Origin: Sweltsa coloradensis | Taxonomy: Eukaryota > Arthropoda > Insecta > Plecoptera > Chloroperlidae | NCBI GenBank assembly: GCA_024449915.1 | Contig: JAMZAV010000007.1 | Coordinates: forward strand, 1-64,000 | DNA length: 64,000 bases | Reading direction: 5' to 3' | In this document: positions 12,216 to 22,564 of the stretch, piece after piece | Layout of the letters: each line of letters opens with the position of its first letter | Position numbering within the stretch: the first letter of the stretch is position 1 | The notes under the pieces: generated by a model | Told to the model about the DNA's origin: nothing | Seen by the model: only the letters and a program-made list of their open reading frames with translations | The model's database searches: none | Program-made: the position numbers and the translations under genes

Positions 12216-12607
12216 CCTCGAGTTGATCTCCCACCTTTGCCACACATGGTAAAGAACGTGGCCCACATAATTGAAAATATGAAAGAGCAAATGTTAGCAA
12301 AAAGAGCAAAATTGCAGGTTTTGAGATTTCCCCATTCGGAACTGATTGCATCGATTGGTCCTGCACTCAAGAACAATGTTGTCGAAGCGTTTGCACTTTC
12401 TTGGTCAACCCTTTGTGGCTCGAAGGTTACATTGCTGTATAGCAAACAGTTATTTTCAAACTCGTATGTATATAGACATCCAAAACAATAGCTTGCACAA
12501 ATGCTAGTCAGTGCGCAAATCACATAAATAATAATTTGGCACCATTTCCACACTGAAGAAACTTTTCTTGCTTCAAAAAATTCTATATATTGCTCCAATA
12601 CAACCAT
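12216..12607 (-). CDS. TMEM179-like membrane protein, first coding exon
   Basis: Probable first coding exon of a TMEM179/TMEM179B-type protein, a family of small four-helix membrane proteins of poorly known function. The start ATG is at 12,605-12,607. About 130 codons run to a good donor (GTAAGC) at 12,215. A first membrane helix spans about residues 22-46. A luminal or outer loop follows with ENNCLLY and a possible N-glycosylation site (NVT, residues 59-61), then EWG and C-x-F. A second helix lies at about 101-122, ending in CGKGGR. The spacing of helix, C-L-L, E-W-G, C-x-F, helix and K-G matches my memory of TMEM179. No later exon was recognised downstream on the minus strand (below 12.2 kb). 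It may lie beyond the left edge or be lost, leaving a partial gene. Confidence 0.6.
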
Positions 12608-13162
12608 TTTTAGTAGGCTAGGCCCTAGGCCTACGAAGAAGTCAAGTTAGGCCTAGCCCTAGGCTAGCCTATGCTTAGGCCCACCCTACAGAATAAAAAG
12701 TCCTACTTACGTAGGCGGTAGGGCGGCTAGGCCTGGTATCTTTGCCCTACAGTATAGGACGGTCTGACTTGATCTAGTATGCATTTCAAAAATGTCAAAA
12801 CAAATAAACAATAGGGATAGATCTTCTTATTGTTATTGTCACAGAAAAAGGCCAGAGTACAAAAAAAAACATATTTTGGTACCAACCAACCTTTAGGTCA
12901 TGTTTATAAGTTGGCAGCGGAAATGCGGGAAATTTTAATAACAATTTCAAACTAGACGCAATTGAGAAAACTAATTATTTTTCGGGTAATTTCGCCGTCT
13001 CAAACTAAAATTTGAAGACTCCAGCATGCAGCACAATGACGTACATAAGCTTTGCGTAGCAAAGCGCTAGACGCTCAGTCTCATAGTTTATTTATAATAG
13101 GATCTTTGCTCAGTCTCCTATCCTTCCAACCGAGCGTTAGCATAACCAATTTGAAGCCTCTT

Positions 13163-13196
13163 GAGCACCGCCGTCTGGATCCAGACGGCGGTGCTC
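13163..13196. repeat. Perfect 34-bp GC-rich palindrome
   Basis: The two 17-base halves, GAGCACCGCCGTCTGGA and its exact complement, meet with no spacer. It is flanked on both sides by TTGAG/CTTGAG-like sequence. It could extrude as a cruciform or form a terminator-like hairpin. No gene is adjacent. Confidence 0.9.
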
Positions 13197-13199
13197 TTG

Positions 13200-14200
13200 A
13201 GTAGGGAAAAATCACTTCACTGCAACATAGATACTTCATCTAGTTGAATGAACTAAGATGCAGTGGATTATTTGAACGTCGCGGGGATAAACAAATACGT
13301 AAACAAATGGCGGACATTTTAAATTTTGCTTCTATGTGTGAAACGAGAAAAATTGTCATTACTTTCATAAAAACAAACCAGAAACCGTCCCGGGCCTAGG
13401 CCCAGATAAAGAAAATTATTTATAATACAACAGTGTAGGCCTTTAGTTCCATTAGGGTATAGGACTACATTCAATTAATGCTAACATAACACGTTTGACA
13501 AGCCCTAGGCCTCTCCTAGGCAACCCTGGACCTGCACGACCTTGTTCAGACACACATCCCGCACAAATAACTAGTTTTGATTACTAAACGCCTAATGCAG
13601 ATAGACAATAGTATGATAGTCCACCAACTTGAATTGCTTTGTTCGGAAATTGGAGTAGGCCACTGAGAGATTTGCGGAAGAAAGACTGTTTTTCTTCAAT
13701 AATATCGAGAAATCGCCATCTTGCGGTTTTTTAGACAACGGTCCGTCCGGCAGTCTTCGCCAGATATCTACTACCGGCGCATTGAAAAAATGTTCTAGGC
13801 CTACCCTTTGTGCACGCTCTCCGTTTCTTAGACATTTGCCACACCCCACAGTCTTCGCCAGATATCTACTACCGCAAAGCCACATATTTTCTTTACTGTT
13901 TGTATTGTACTTGTCAAACAGTCGGTATTGCATGATGACCTCTTGGTCGGAGGTTCGAACCTTGCCACACGCTCGCCGTTGTCAATGCGACAAGCTTTAT
14001 TAGTGTTATTTAATATATATTTGAATACTTTGATTTATGAATTGACTGTAATTTATGTTCCATCCATTATGTTTTGTACAGGAACACTACGTTGAAATCC
14101 ATTGCTTGGCGTTAGTCACGGGGCGAAATGATATCAATACTTTGTAGGGCATAACTGCTGAATGAAACGTCGCTTGGCTCTTCAAGTATATCTCAAACCT
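13200..14200. other. No gene recognised; contains a 26-bp direct repeat
   Basis: The block CAGTCTTCGCCAGATATCTA (continuing CTACCG) occurs twice, starting near 13,751 and 13,851. A minus-strand open frame of 113 codons (13,592-13,933) spans both copies but shows no recognisable motif. I would not call it a gene. Confidence 0.4.
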
Positions 14201-14204
14201 TTTA

Positions 14205-15810
14205 GGTGTGAAAGGCTTGGCAGGCTTTTTACAAGTTTTTGTAAGTGTGGGATAAATAACTTACCGCAGTTGCCAGGATCTTATGTACCGCAACGAGTGC
14301 TGAATCATCGGCAAAGAAATACGCATAACATTTTTTTAAATATCGCGTCATCCCATTTACATATATCAAGTACAATAATGGCCCTAAAATTGATCCTTGT
14401 GGCACCCCTGATTTTATTAATTTAGTCATGCTGTAAACGTTGCCGATTTTCACAACTAACTTCCTATTTTTCAAATAGCTCTTGAACCATTGTAGTAAGG
14501 GGCCTCTTACCCCAACTTTTTCCAAAGCTAACAATAATTTCTTGTGATTTAGAGTATCAAACGCTTTAGTAAAATCTACAAACATACACACAACATGAAA
14601 ATTTTCATTCAACTTTGTATTTACGAGATTCGAGAATTTTAATAGAAGGTCAGAAGTGCTTCTCTTTTTCTGGAAGCCAAATTGGTTTTTTACTAATAAT
14701 ATCAAATTTGGACAGATAATCACTCAAACATCCAGCCACATACCGTTCCATTATTTTATTAACAACCGATAATAATGCGATTGGACGATAATTCGAATAT
14801 TCGTAGTGGCTTCCTTTTTTGTAGACCGGCCTTACTACCGAAACTTTCAACAATTCTGGAACAACCCCTTCTTTAATCGATAAATTTATTAATAGAGCAA
14901 TTACTGGACTGATCTGGCATCTGATATTCTGTAGATCTTTAACTCTTATTTCGTCATAACCAGCCTGTTTTTCGGAGTTCATTTCCGTAATAATTTCTTT
15001 CACTGTTGCCGCATCAACAGGGGGAATGTAAATTGATTGCTTCTAATCGTAGTTTAAACTTTTTTCTCTTTGATCTGTTTTTACGCACGTCACATCACAG
15101 CTGTAATGAATGATATTTTCCACCTCCTCCACAAATACGTTTGCAAAGGAATTTGCTACATATTCAGAACTCTCATTTTTACCTAAAAACTTGTTAATGA
15201 CCTGATCTACCGACTCTTTCTTTTTCTTTCCAATTATTGTATTAATCGTTTGCCACGTTTCTTTTAAATTGCCCCTGCTCCTTTCCAAAAGCTCACGATA
15301 GTAGTTTTGTTTTGCTATTTTTATCTTTTTGTTTAAATTATTTCGAATGGTATTGTACTCTGCCCGATACACCGCTTTGACAAGATTTACATTTTTACAT
15401 TTTTTCCATTTATGAAAACATCGGTCTCTATTTGCCATCATTTCTATCAACTCTGACGTCATCCATGATTTTTTCCCCCTTTTTACATTATTCTTTTCTT
15501 TAACGAAAACGGACCGTTCATAAGCCCTCTTAAAAAATAAATATAGCGAGTTGTATACAAAATCTCACAGCTATTTGCGGAAAGCAACAAGTCCCACTGT
15601 ATGGTTTTTAGGATACCAACAGTTCTTTTCATCTATTTTGGTGACGTAACTCTCACCGTCGTCACGTTTTCCATTTTGCGGTAATTTCAAAAACGCCGTA
15701 ATAAGATCAGACAACTTTGAGGTCCATATAGCTGACTTAATCCGAGTATCTACAGCACGTATGTAAATGTGGTCTATACACGACCTCGTTAGTTTGTCAC
15801 CAACCATCTC
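14205..15810 (-). mobile_element. CR1/Jockey-like LINE fragment
   Basis: A minus-strand LINE covering the end of the endonuclease through most of the reverse transcriptase. The endonuclease end reads SCIDHIYIRAVDTRIKSAIW (about 15,720-15,780). A linker of about 140 residues (15,043-15,462) contains the usual R-x-x-Y-N basic region. The polymerase reads YSNYRPIALLSVVNKIMERY, FVDFTKAFDTLNH, GVPQGSILGPLLYLIYVNG and FADDSALVA. At least three frame breaks exist. The 5' end is cut at the AAT repeat near 15,815, and the 3' end stops near 14,205 without a tail. It belongs to the same group as the LINE at 5.5-8.6 kb. Confidence 0.85.
14229..15003 (-). pseudogene. LINE reverse transcriptase, broken frame
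   Basis: The polymerase region of the LINE above, which would reverse transcribe its RNA. Frame one (15,003-14,650) gives the fingers, including VYKKGSHYEYSNYRPIALL. Frame two (14,723-14,229) gives the palm with FVDFTKAFDTLNH, KSGVPQGSILGPL and catalytic FADDS. The shift lies near 14,690 in the Q-F-G-F-Q-K motif, which is duplicated across the two frames. The thumb is truncated. Confidence 0.8.
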
Positions 15811-15818
15811 TTCTCGTG

Positions 15819-15856
<38 letters not shown>

Positions 15857-15882
15857 GATTCATAGCAGATGTCGAAAAAGTT

Positions 15883-15955
15883 TGCCCCGACTGGGGTTCG
15901 AACCCAGAACCTCCGGCTGAACGTGCCATAGCTCTACCAATTGAGCCACCGAGAC
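15883..15955 (-). tRNA. tRNA-like sequence (minus arm, copy 1), probably not functional
   Basis: It is 73 bases long with a foldable acceptor stem, D arm, T arm (GGTTCGAAC B box) and a 3' A. The anticodon position is altered in this copy (loop with GTT to GTTC-type changes) and base 33 is C rather than the near-universal T. A run of five T follows the 3' end, as in a polymerase III terminator. It is best read as the head of a tRNA-derived element. Confidence 0.5.
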
Positions 15956-15987
15956 AACAGAACAAACTTTTACGAAGTTGCTAGTTG

Positions 15988-16060
15988 TTGTCGGTGGCTC
16001 AATTTGTAGAGCTATAGCACGTTAAGCCGGAGGTTCTGGGTTCGAACCCCTGTCGGGGCA
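15988..16060 (+). tRNA. tRNA-like sequence (plus arm, copy 1), decayed
   Basis: It is the mirror image of the preceding tRNA-like sequence, with substitutions in the D loop (AATTTGTA), the anticodon stem and the acceptor stem (TTGTCGG). The B box GGTTCGAACCCC and the trailing TTTTT remain. It is likely a relic. Confidence 0.45.
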
Positions 16061-16126
16061 AACTTTTTCGACAACTGCTATGAATCAATAACTATGTCCT
16101 TAAAGCGGGCTTATGCTTAAAAACTT

Positions 16127-16169
<43 letters not shown>

Positions 16170-16227
16170 TAACATTTTTTTTTTAAAAGACAAATACACG
16201 ATTAAAAATAATTAAAACAATCATATT

Positions 16228-16981
16228 ATTGGGTGAGCGTAGAAAGCGAAGCGAAGATTCCATTTCACTACACTGGAGAAAAAAATCCGGAATGTTTTTT
16301 TTTTCTTTCTTTCTTTTTGTATTTTTGTCTGTCAGTTAACACGATTCCGGCTAAACCGATACTCCAATTGCGACGAAATTTTCTGGAGACCATCGAAATC
16401 TCTGCCACGTTTTTGAGCGCAATCGGAAAATTATTTCTCGTAAAAATCGCAATTTTACGATTTTTTTCGATTTTTAAAAAATTTCTTCGACTTATAACAC
16501 CTACATGCTCTATCCGATTTTAATGATTTTTTCACATGACCCTAATTTTATGAATTTATATATTCGTGTGAAATTTGAGCGTAATCAAAAAATATTTTTT
16601 TATGAAAATCGAAATTTTACGTGTTTTTTCTTTTTTTAAACAATTCTTTGACTTATAACACCTACATGCTTTATCCTATTGTAATGATTTTTTCACAGAA
16701 CCTTAATTTTATGAATTAATATGTTCGTTTTAAATTTGAGCGCAATCGAATAATTATTTCTTATGAAAATCGCAATTTTACGATTTTTTTCTTTTTTGAA
16801 AATTACGAATAATTAAAAAATTTAAATTAATTTTTTATTTAATTTAAAACAAATTAAAAAAATTCTTCGACTTAGTAATGATTTTTTCACAGAACAACAG
16901 AAAATCCGCATAACACAATGGCAGCTCAATGCACCAATTACGCTCATCCAACAACGCGGCGGGACTTAAGCGTTTTCCTAG
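16228..16981 (+). mobile_element. Helentron-like non-autonomous element, family 1, copy 1
   Basis: It begins with a variant of TTGGATGAGCGTAGCGAGCG and ends in CTAG before a T. Near the 3' end the start motif recurs inverted (TACGCTCATCCAAC). It is followed by a hairpin with stem AACGC/GCGTT enclosing GGCGGGACTTAA, and the terminal TTTTCCTAG. The body is AT-rich with repeated blocks such as GAGCGCAATCG and TTATTTCT. No protein is encoded. Offset inverted repeats, a 3' hairpin and insertion between two T residues fit Helentron-associated elements (Helitron-like group 2). Confidence 0.7.
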
Positions 16982-16982
16982 T

Positions 16983-17020
16983 TACAATAATCATGAATGA
17001 ATGAATGAATTTTATTTCCA
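16983..17020 (-). repeat. (TGAA)n run, possible LINE 3' tail
   Basis: ATGAATGAATGAATGAATTT lies between two Helentron-like copies. TGAA repeats end some L2-type LINEs; the sequence to the right (to about 17,218) would be the tail region on the minus strand. No reverse transcriptase remains. Confidence 0.35.
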
Positions 17021-17219
17021 ATACAGATTGGTACATACATTTACATAGGTAAATACATTTTACACTGTAATTGACCCTTCTAATCTTCCGTGGAAGATTA
17101 TTTAAACTAGGGTGTTTGGAAAATATTAAAATAAATAGCATATAAAATGTAGTAAAATAAGTCTATTTGATGACAAATATAATTAATATGCCAACACATA
17201 TGATTAATACTACACTTAA

Positions 17220-17938
17220 TTGAATGAGCGTAGCGAGCGAAGCGAAGATTCCATTTCACTATACTGGAGAAAAAAATCCGGAATGTTTTTTATTCTTTTT
17301 TTTTGTGTGTCTTGTTAACACGATTCCGGCTAAACCGATACTCCGATTGCGATGAAATTTTATGGAGGCCTTCGAAATCTCGAAAACTGCCACGTTTTTG
17401 AGCGCAATCGGGAAATTTTTTCTCATAAAAAACGCAATTTTACGATTTTTTTTTATTTTTAAAAAATGTCTTCGACTTATAACACCTACATGCCTTATCC
17501 GATTGTAATGATTTTTTACTACATTTTATGAACTAAGATATTCGTGTGAAATTTGAGCGTAATCGAAAAATTATTTCTCATGAAAATCAAAATTTTACGT
17601 TTTTTTCTTTTTTAAAACAATTCTTTGACTTAACACCTACATGCTTTATCTTATTGTAATAATTTTTTCACAGAACCTTAATTTTATGAATTAATATATT
17701 CGTGTTAAATTTGAGCGCAATGGAATAATTATTTCTTATGAAAATTGCAATTTTACGATTTTTTTCTAAAAAAAATAAAAAATACGATTAATTAAAAAAA
17801 TTAAGTTTATTTTTTATTTAATTTAATCTAAGTAATGATTTTTTCACAGAACAACTAGAAAATCCGCGTAACACATGGCAGCTCAATGCACCAATTACGC
17901 TCATCCAACAACGCGGCGGGACTTAAGCGTTTTCCTAG
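17220..17938 (+). mobile_element. Helentron-like element, family 1, copy 2
   Basis: A complete copy. It starts TGAATGAGCGTAGCGAGCGA and ends with the inverted start motif, the AACGC/GCGTT hairpin and TTTTCCTAG before TT. The internal blocks are the same as copy 1 in the same order, at about 700 bp. It stands in the same orientation as copies 1 and 3, separated by only 238 bp and 20 bp. Confidence 0.75.
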
Positions 17939-17958
17939 TTAAATACTGCATATATTTG

Positions 17959-18365
17959 TTGGATGAGCGTAGCGAGAGAAGCGAAGATTCCATTTCACTA
18001 CACTGGAGAAAAAAATCCAGAATGTTTTTTTTTTGTATTTTTTTGTGTCTTGTAACACGATTCCGGCTAAACCGATACTCCGATTGCGATGAAATTTTAT
18101 GGAGGCCTTCGAAATCTCTGAACTTAGAACTGCCACGTTTTTGAGCGCAATCGGGAAAATTTTTCTCATAAAAAACGCAATTTTACGTTTTTTTTTCACA
18201 GAACCTTTATTCCATGAATTAATATATTCGTGTTAAATTTGAGCGCAATCGAATAATTATTTCTTATGAAAATTGCAATTTTACGATTTTTTTCTTTTTT
18301 TAAAATTACGATTAATTAAAAAAAATAAGTTTATTTTTTAATTTAATTTAATTTAATTTATTTTA
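17959..18365 (+). mobile_element. Helentron-like element, family 1, copy 3 (3'-truncated)
   Basis: It starts TTGGATGAGCGTAGCGAG immediately after copy 2. It follows the family body but skips an internal block (compare with copy 2 near 17,470-17,640) and lacks the 3' inverted motif and hairpin. It ends in a TTTAA repeat. Confidence 0.7.
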
Positions 18366-18369
18366 ATAA

Positions 18370-20354
18370 CATTATTGCTACCTTTATCACGGCATTATTG
18401 CTACCTTTATTGTCCGTCGTGTAATAGTAATAAACTCGGGAGAGCCAGCTCGCGCGAGTTACTTGATCGTCTGACAGCCGCTTTAGACATGAATATTTGT
18501 TCAAGGTGTTAAGATATGAAGTTTCCAATGGCAGCCTTGTGATGGAAGACTATCTTTTGAATGAGGCAAAAGATTTGACTAACTTGTTCCCAAGGAAAGA
18601 AAAGGAAGCAAAACAATGTTTTTTTTCTTCTAATTAGTAGTTACTTTATTACAATAATACTATTGGTGTGAGACAGAATCCAACAAAAATCAAGAAATTC
18701 AGCAGCCACCATCAGTTTTCAAAGGTAAGCTGTAGTAGGATCCTATCTCACACTATATACAACAGCCAATTGGCATTCAATCAACATAACCTATTATTAC
18801 AATAATTATGATATGAATATGACAATGTACAATGAAAGTAGGCCAACAGTCTTGTTGACAACTTAAATTTACTGGGAACTTTTGTTATAACACAATTATT
18901 GAAGCTCATTTAAGTGTTAACATATATTTAGTTGAGTGTCTGAATGAAGAAACATTGATGATATTTATTTACATGATTGATTGAACACTGCACATACCCC
19001 ACTCACTTGCATTAAAATATCATTAACATTATGATGATTACTGGCTACCAAATGATACAGACTAATAATTATGTAGGGTAATTCATTGCACCTATTCAAG
19101 CTCTTATTTTGAATGGTTCCCCAAGGTTTTGTTTTAAAAAACACTAAATGGAGACATCCAAATGAGGTATCTTGCCAGTAAAAAGAAATTGATGAGGCCA
19201 GCAGTCACACTTGTGACTGTATTTTGGGATTGTGCTTACATTTTACAAAAACATGTTCCACTCTGGTTAGCATTAAAGTACAGTTTGCTTGGACAACATA
19301 CCAGTTTGCCAGTTTAAAACCGGGTTTCCCAATGTTATTTTGGTACGTTGTCCTAGTGACCGCAGCTTCATGCTGTTACATCAGGTAATTTATGCAAACA
19401 AATATGGTACATTATTGTACATGCTAACGTATATGAACAATGAACAGTGTATATGTAGGCCTACTCATAGCTTGAAACTGTAGCTAAAAAAATATAATCT
19501 TTCATCATCAATGTTTCCACAATGACAACTACATGAAAAGCCACATAACTATGCAAATAAGTGTAGAATGGTAAGTTCTAGTCACTTATTTTGAAAAAAC
19601 GAAGTACAACAAAACTTTAAAGTATTTTCAGTCAAATAAGTAAAGGTACACTATTTATACAGAAACAAAATTCCATAGAAAATAGAAAAACATGCATGTA
19701 TGTAGGAGGCCTATATGACAAACAGTTGGGGAGGCTCCTACATAATAGTATGATAGTAGAGCAAGGTTAAGTAATTATAACTGGCTAATGATAATATTGA
19801 TGGTTTATTTTATGAGACAAGGGTTGCATTAAAAATTAAAATCTAAAACTCTACATTAATTTCCACTAGTAAATACAAAAATAATATCATGTAAAAAATT
19901 GAGATACTAGTACGTATATTCAAAAGAATAGACACTGAGGAAAATATTTAAGTGGCGTTTACAATGCATTAGAGTTCTAATGGTATTAAGCACATTATAC
20001 TTTTTAGAATAAGAAGTCTTTTACTCCATTTCTCACAACCTCATAATAATTAAGGACAGTGCATAGGTTCATCCTTTCAGAGTGTTGAGATGCCTACATG
20101 CTAAAATGGGTAGTTTTTTTTTCATACCGGCATATAATATACAATCTTAAAATTTATTCAACATAAAACAGAAATAAAACTGAAATGTAAATCGAAGTTT
20201 TACTTAATTGCAATCATCCAACCCAGTTACCAAGGCAAATAACAATTAAATTTATTTTACAATGTAAAAATACATATTATAAGTCTGTTCTCTGGCTGGC
20301 ACTGGTAATGTTTCAGTTTTTACATAAAAATCCATCAATCAGACATTGCACTTC
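18370..20354 (-). other. Unique sequence downstream of TACC; probable 3' UTR plus flank
   Basis: No coding sequence was recognised. The part just below the TACC stop codon is AT-rich and free of repeats, as expected for a 3' UTR. On the minus strand AATAAA occurs at 20,158-20,153, the nearest candidate poly(A) signal, but others follow and I cannot choose. A PLE-like terminus lies at 18,660-18,765. Confidence 0.45.
18660..18765 (+). mobile_element. Penelope-like element terminus (short inverted fragment)
   Basis: It contains CAGCCACCATCAG, then GGTAAGCTG, AGGATCCTATCTCACAC, as in the PLE end at 25.5 kb. The first 30 bases (TTGGTGTGAGACAGAATCCA) mirror the last 30, so the fragment has inverted ends like the larger PLE copy. 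Confidence 0.5.
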
Positions 20355-20538
20355 TTAATTACCAACCTTGCTTATCAAATCATCGCAGATTGATGCAAGC
20401 TCTTGGTTTTCCTTTATCTTTTGATCCAACATTTCCTCGAGAGAAGAAGTCTTCAACTCGGATTTTTTTAGCATTGCCTTAAGCTTGGCATTCTCGGTTT
20501 GCTGACTTCTCCGAACACAATCCAGTTCTTGGTTTGCA
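20355..20538 (-). CDS. TACC: TACC gene, last coding exon (C-terminal coiled coil)
   Basis: The terminal exon of a transforming acidic coiled-coil protein. In the family, this domain binds XMAP215/chTOG and places it on centrosomes and spindle microtubules. The acceptor is TTTTTCCAG; the phase completes a codon begun with AG in the previous exon. Sixty codons follow, then TAA (20,355-20,357). It reads ANQELDCVRRSQ, KKSELKTSSLEEMLDQK and ends ENQELASICDDLISKVGN. The last block is the diagnostic TACC C-terminus (vertebrate form N-x-E-L-T-x-I-C-D-D-L-I-S-K). Heptad spacing continues throughout. No breaks are present. Confidence 0.95.
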
Positions 20539-21720
20539 CTGGAAAAACAATACGTAGTTAAAAAGTGAATACTAATTCCACTTGTAAAAAATAAAATACA
20601 GAGTCAATTTTAAAGAATTACAACAATTTTAGTTAATTATATAATTTTATTAAAATTTAAAACCTTATAAGTATATGGATACACTTTTTAAGTTATGACA
20701 AATGCTATATAGGCCTACATTTATTATATACACACACAGTTTACACTTCGGCAATCCCGCAAAGCGAAAGGGCGAAGTTAGCTTGTCGACCGTTTACACC
20801 ATTGCAATGTGGCTTGGCGACGCCTGACAGTTTGTTCCGTAAGTTAGGTTATGATTTATGAATACACATGCAGCATAATTAGATGTTTTAACGCATTTGA
20901 AGCATTTATATTTTATACGCACCCCTATTTTTGTAAAAGGGATCAGCAGCATTCCAAGCATTGGCCTCATTTTCAATAGCTTCGATAAGCTGGAAATCAA
21001 ACTCTGAGACTATAATCATCCATATTTCTTTGAGTAAATCCATTGCAGGGCCGGTCCTAGGGTTTTCCATGTGTAAGCAAGATCAACTTTGCCCCCACCT
21101 CCCCCAAGGGACCAAGCACGGGGGGCAACTATAGCGCCGCAGGTAAGATTGTTGAAATTCAGCTTTTAGATTGCATTTGGTGCGTTTTAGAATAAAGTGG
21201 TGGGCTGAATGCAATACCAAAACAATGTAGTTTTGTCAAAACTGGAAAACCACCAAAAGTAAGTGAGTCACTGAGATAATAGATTATAATATTACTTCCG
21301 CTGATATGCCGAGTATTCATAATTCAAGTAGGCAATAGGCATATTTTTATTCATAAGTAATTTAAGGATAATAAATTCCAAATAAACCATGAATAATTTG
21401 TTTGTCTTTATTTCAATTTGTCATTTCACGATTTTCAAAGTAGTAAATTAATACTATGTAAACATCATTAACAGATTTAAAGGAATTATGATCAATTAAC
21501 AAGTTTAGGTAGTGTAGAAAGAATGCCAATCGGCTGGAGTATATTGGTGTTAGATAGGATCCAACAGCTTCCCTTCGAAAAATGATGGTGGCTGTTGAGT
21601 TTATTGAAGAATAGTAACATAAATACAAAACACAGAAAAATACGAGACGTTTCGACACGAGGTCTTGTTCACTCAGAAAATTGCTACTGATTGCAACAAT
21701 CAAAAAACAAAACAAAAAAC

Positions 21721-22479
21721 TAAGGCTGGGCATCGATGTTAAATAGCAACATCGACATTGAAGTCAAATAATCAATGTCGAATCGCGATGTCGAAAAATT
21801 TTCAACATCGACATTGAAATTGAAAAATCGATTAAAAAAAGTCAAACTTTCTTATCGATAATTGCGCCGAAATGAGAATAAAATCGCGTAAAAAAAATCC
21901 CAACGAAAAAAGTATCACTTTTTAATCATATTACGATATACTATCGACATAAACGCCCTTTTCTCGCATTTGCGTCAATTTGAATTGCGCGCTGTCTCAG
22001 CGCTGGTCGCGGATTGGCCGCGCCTGTGACGGGCCCCTCGATGCACCTCTCACGAGGGAATCAGAGAGAGGGAGCGGTGAAGCGAGCGAGAGAGAGAGAG
22101 CGCGAGAGTCTAGGCCTTGCCTCGATCGGCGCGGTGAGGGGCGGGGGGACGGGAGTGGTCCTTCCGTTGCTAGGCAACAGATACAAGGCCGCTCTAGCGC
22201 TCAGCGGCGGGCCATTCAAACTTACGCGAGCCAAGTGTTTACGTAACTGTTGAGAGTAGGCCTACCTCAAATTGCGACGTAACAATTGTAATATGAAATT
22301 ATCGCGTTGAAATGAATTTTCAGACGTTTTAAGCGGGAATTGAAAATTTCAACAAAAAAACTTTTTTTTTTACATAATTAATTTTAAAAAAACATTGATT
22401 TACACACAAAAAATCGATGTCGAAAAATACTCCTGACATCGATAAAACATTGATTAATCAATGTCGATGCCCAGCCTTA
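21721..22479. mobile_element. hAT-type MITE inside the PLE
   Basis: This 759-bp element has ends TAAGGCTGGGCATCGA and the complement TCGATGCCCAGCCTTA. The 8-bp target CAAAAAAC is duplicated exactly at 21,713-21,720 and 22,480-22,487. Subterminal parts are rich in ATCGA/TCGAT repeats, as in other hAT elements. The middle (21,985-22,250) is GC-rich with open frames that I read as chance. No transposase was seen. Confidence 0.9.
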
Positions 22480-22564
22480 CAAAAAACAAACAGGTGGCTA
22501 AAAATAAACAAATGTCAGAGAATATGGACAAATTTACAAGGCGCTGTAGGTGGGTGTGGCAGGC

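Larger units (their letters stand above)
15853..16091. mobile_element. Inverted tRNA-like pair (palindromic element), copy 1
   Basis: Two arms of about 103 bp, 15,853-15,955 and 15,988-16,091, are inverted copies around a 32-base spacer. Each arm holds a 73-base tRNA-like sequence followed by AAACTTTTTCG and then TGCTATGAATCAATAA. The outer edges merge into AAT repeats. A near-identical arrangement occurs at 62.8-63.2 kb. The arms here have diverged at several sites, so this copy is the older of the two. Confidence 0.85.

Noticed and set aside
13592..13933. 113-codon minus-strand open frame
   Set aside because: It spans a 26-bp direct repeat, has no recognised domain and no clear splice partner.
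21980..22253. Overlapping GC-rich open frames on the plus strand
   Set aside because: They lie within a hAT MITE defined by exact 8-bp duplications. Low-complexity Arg/Glu/Ser composition suggests chance.
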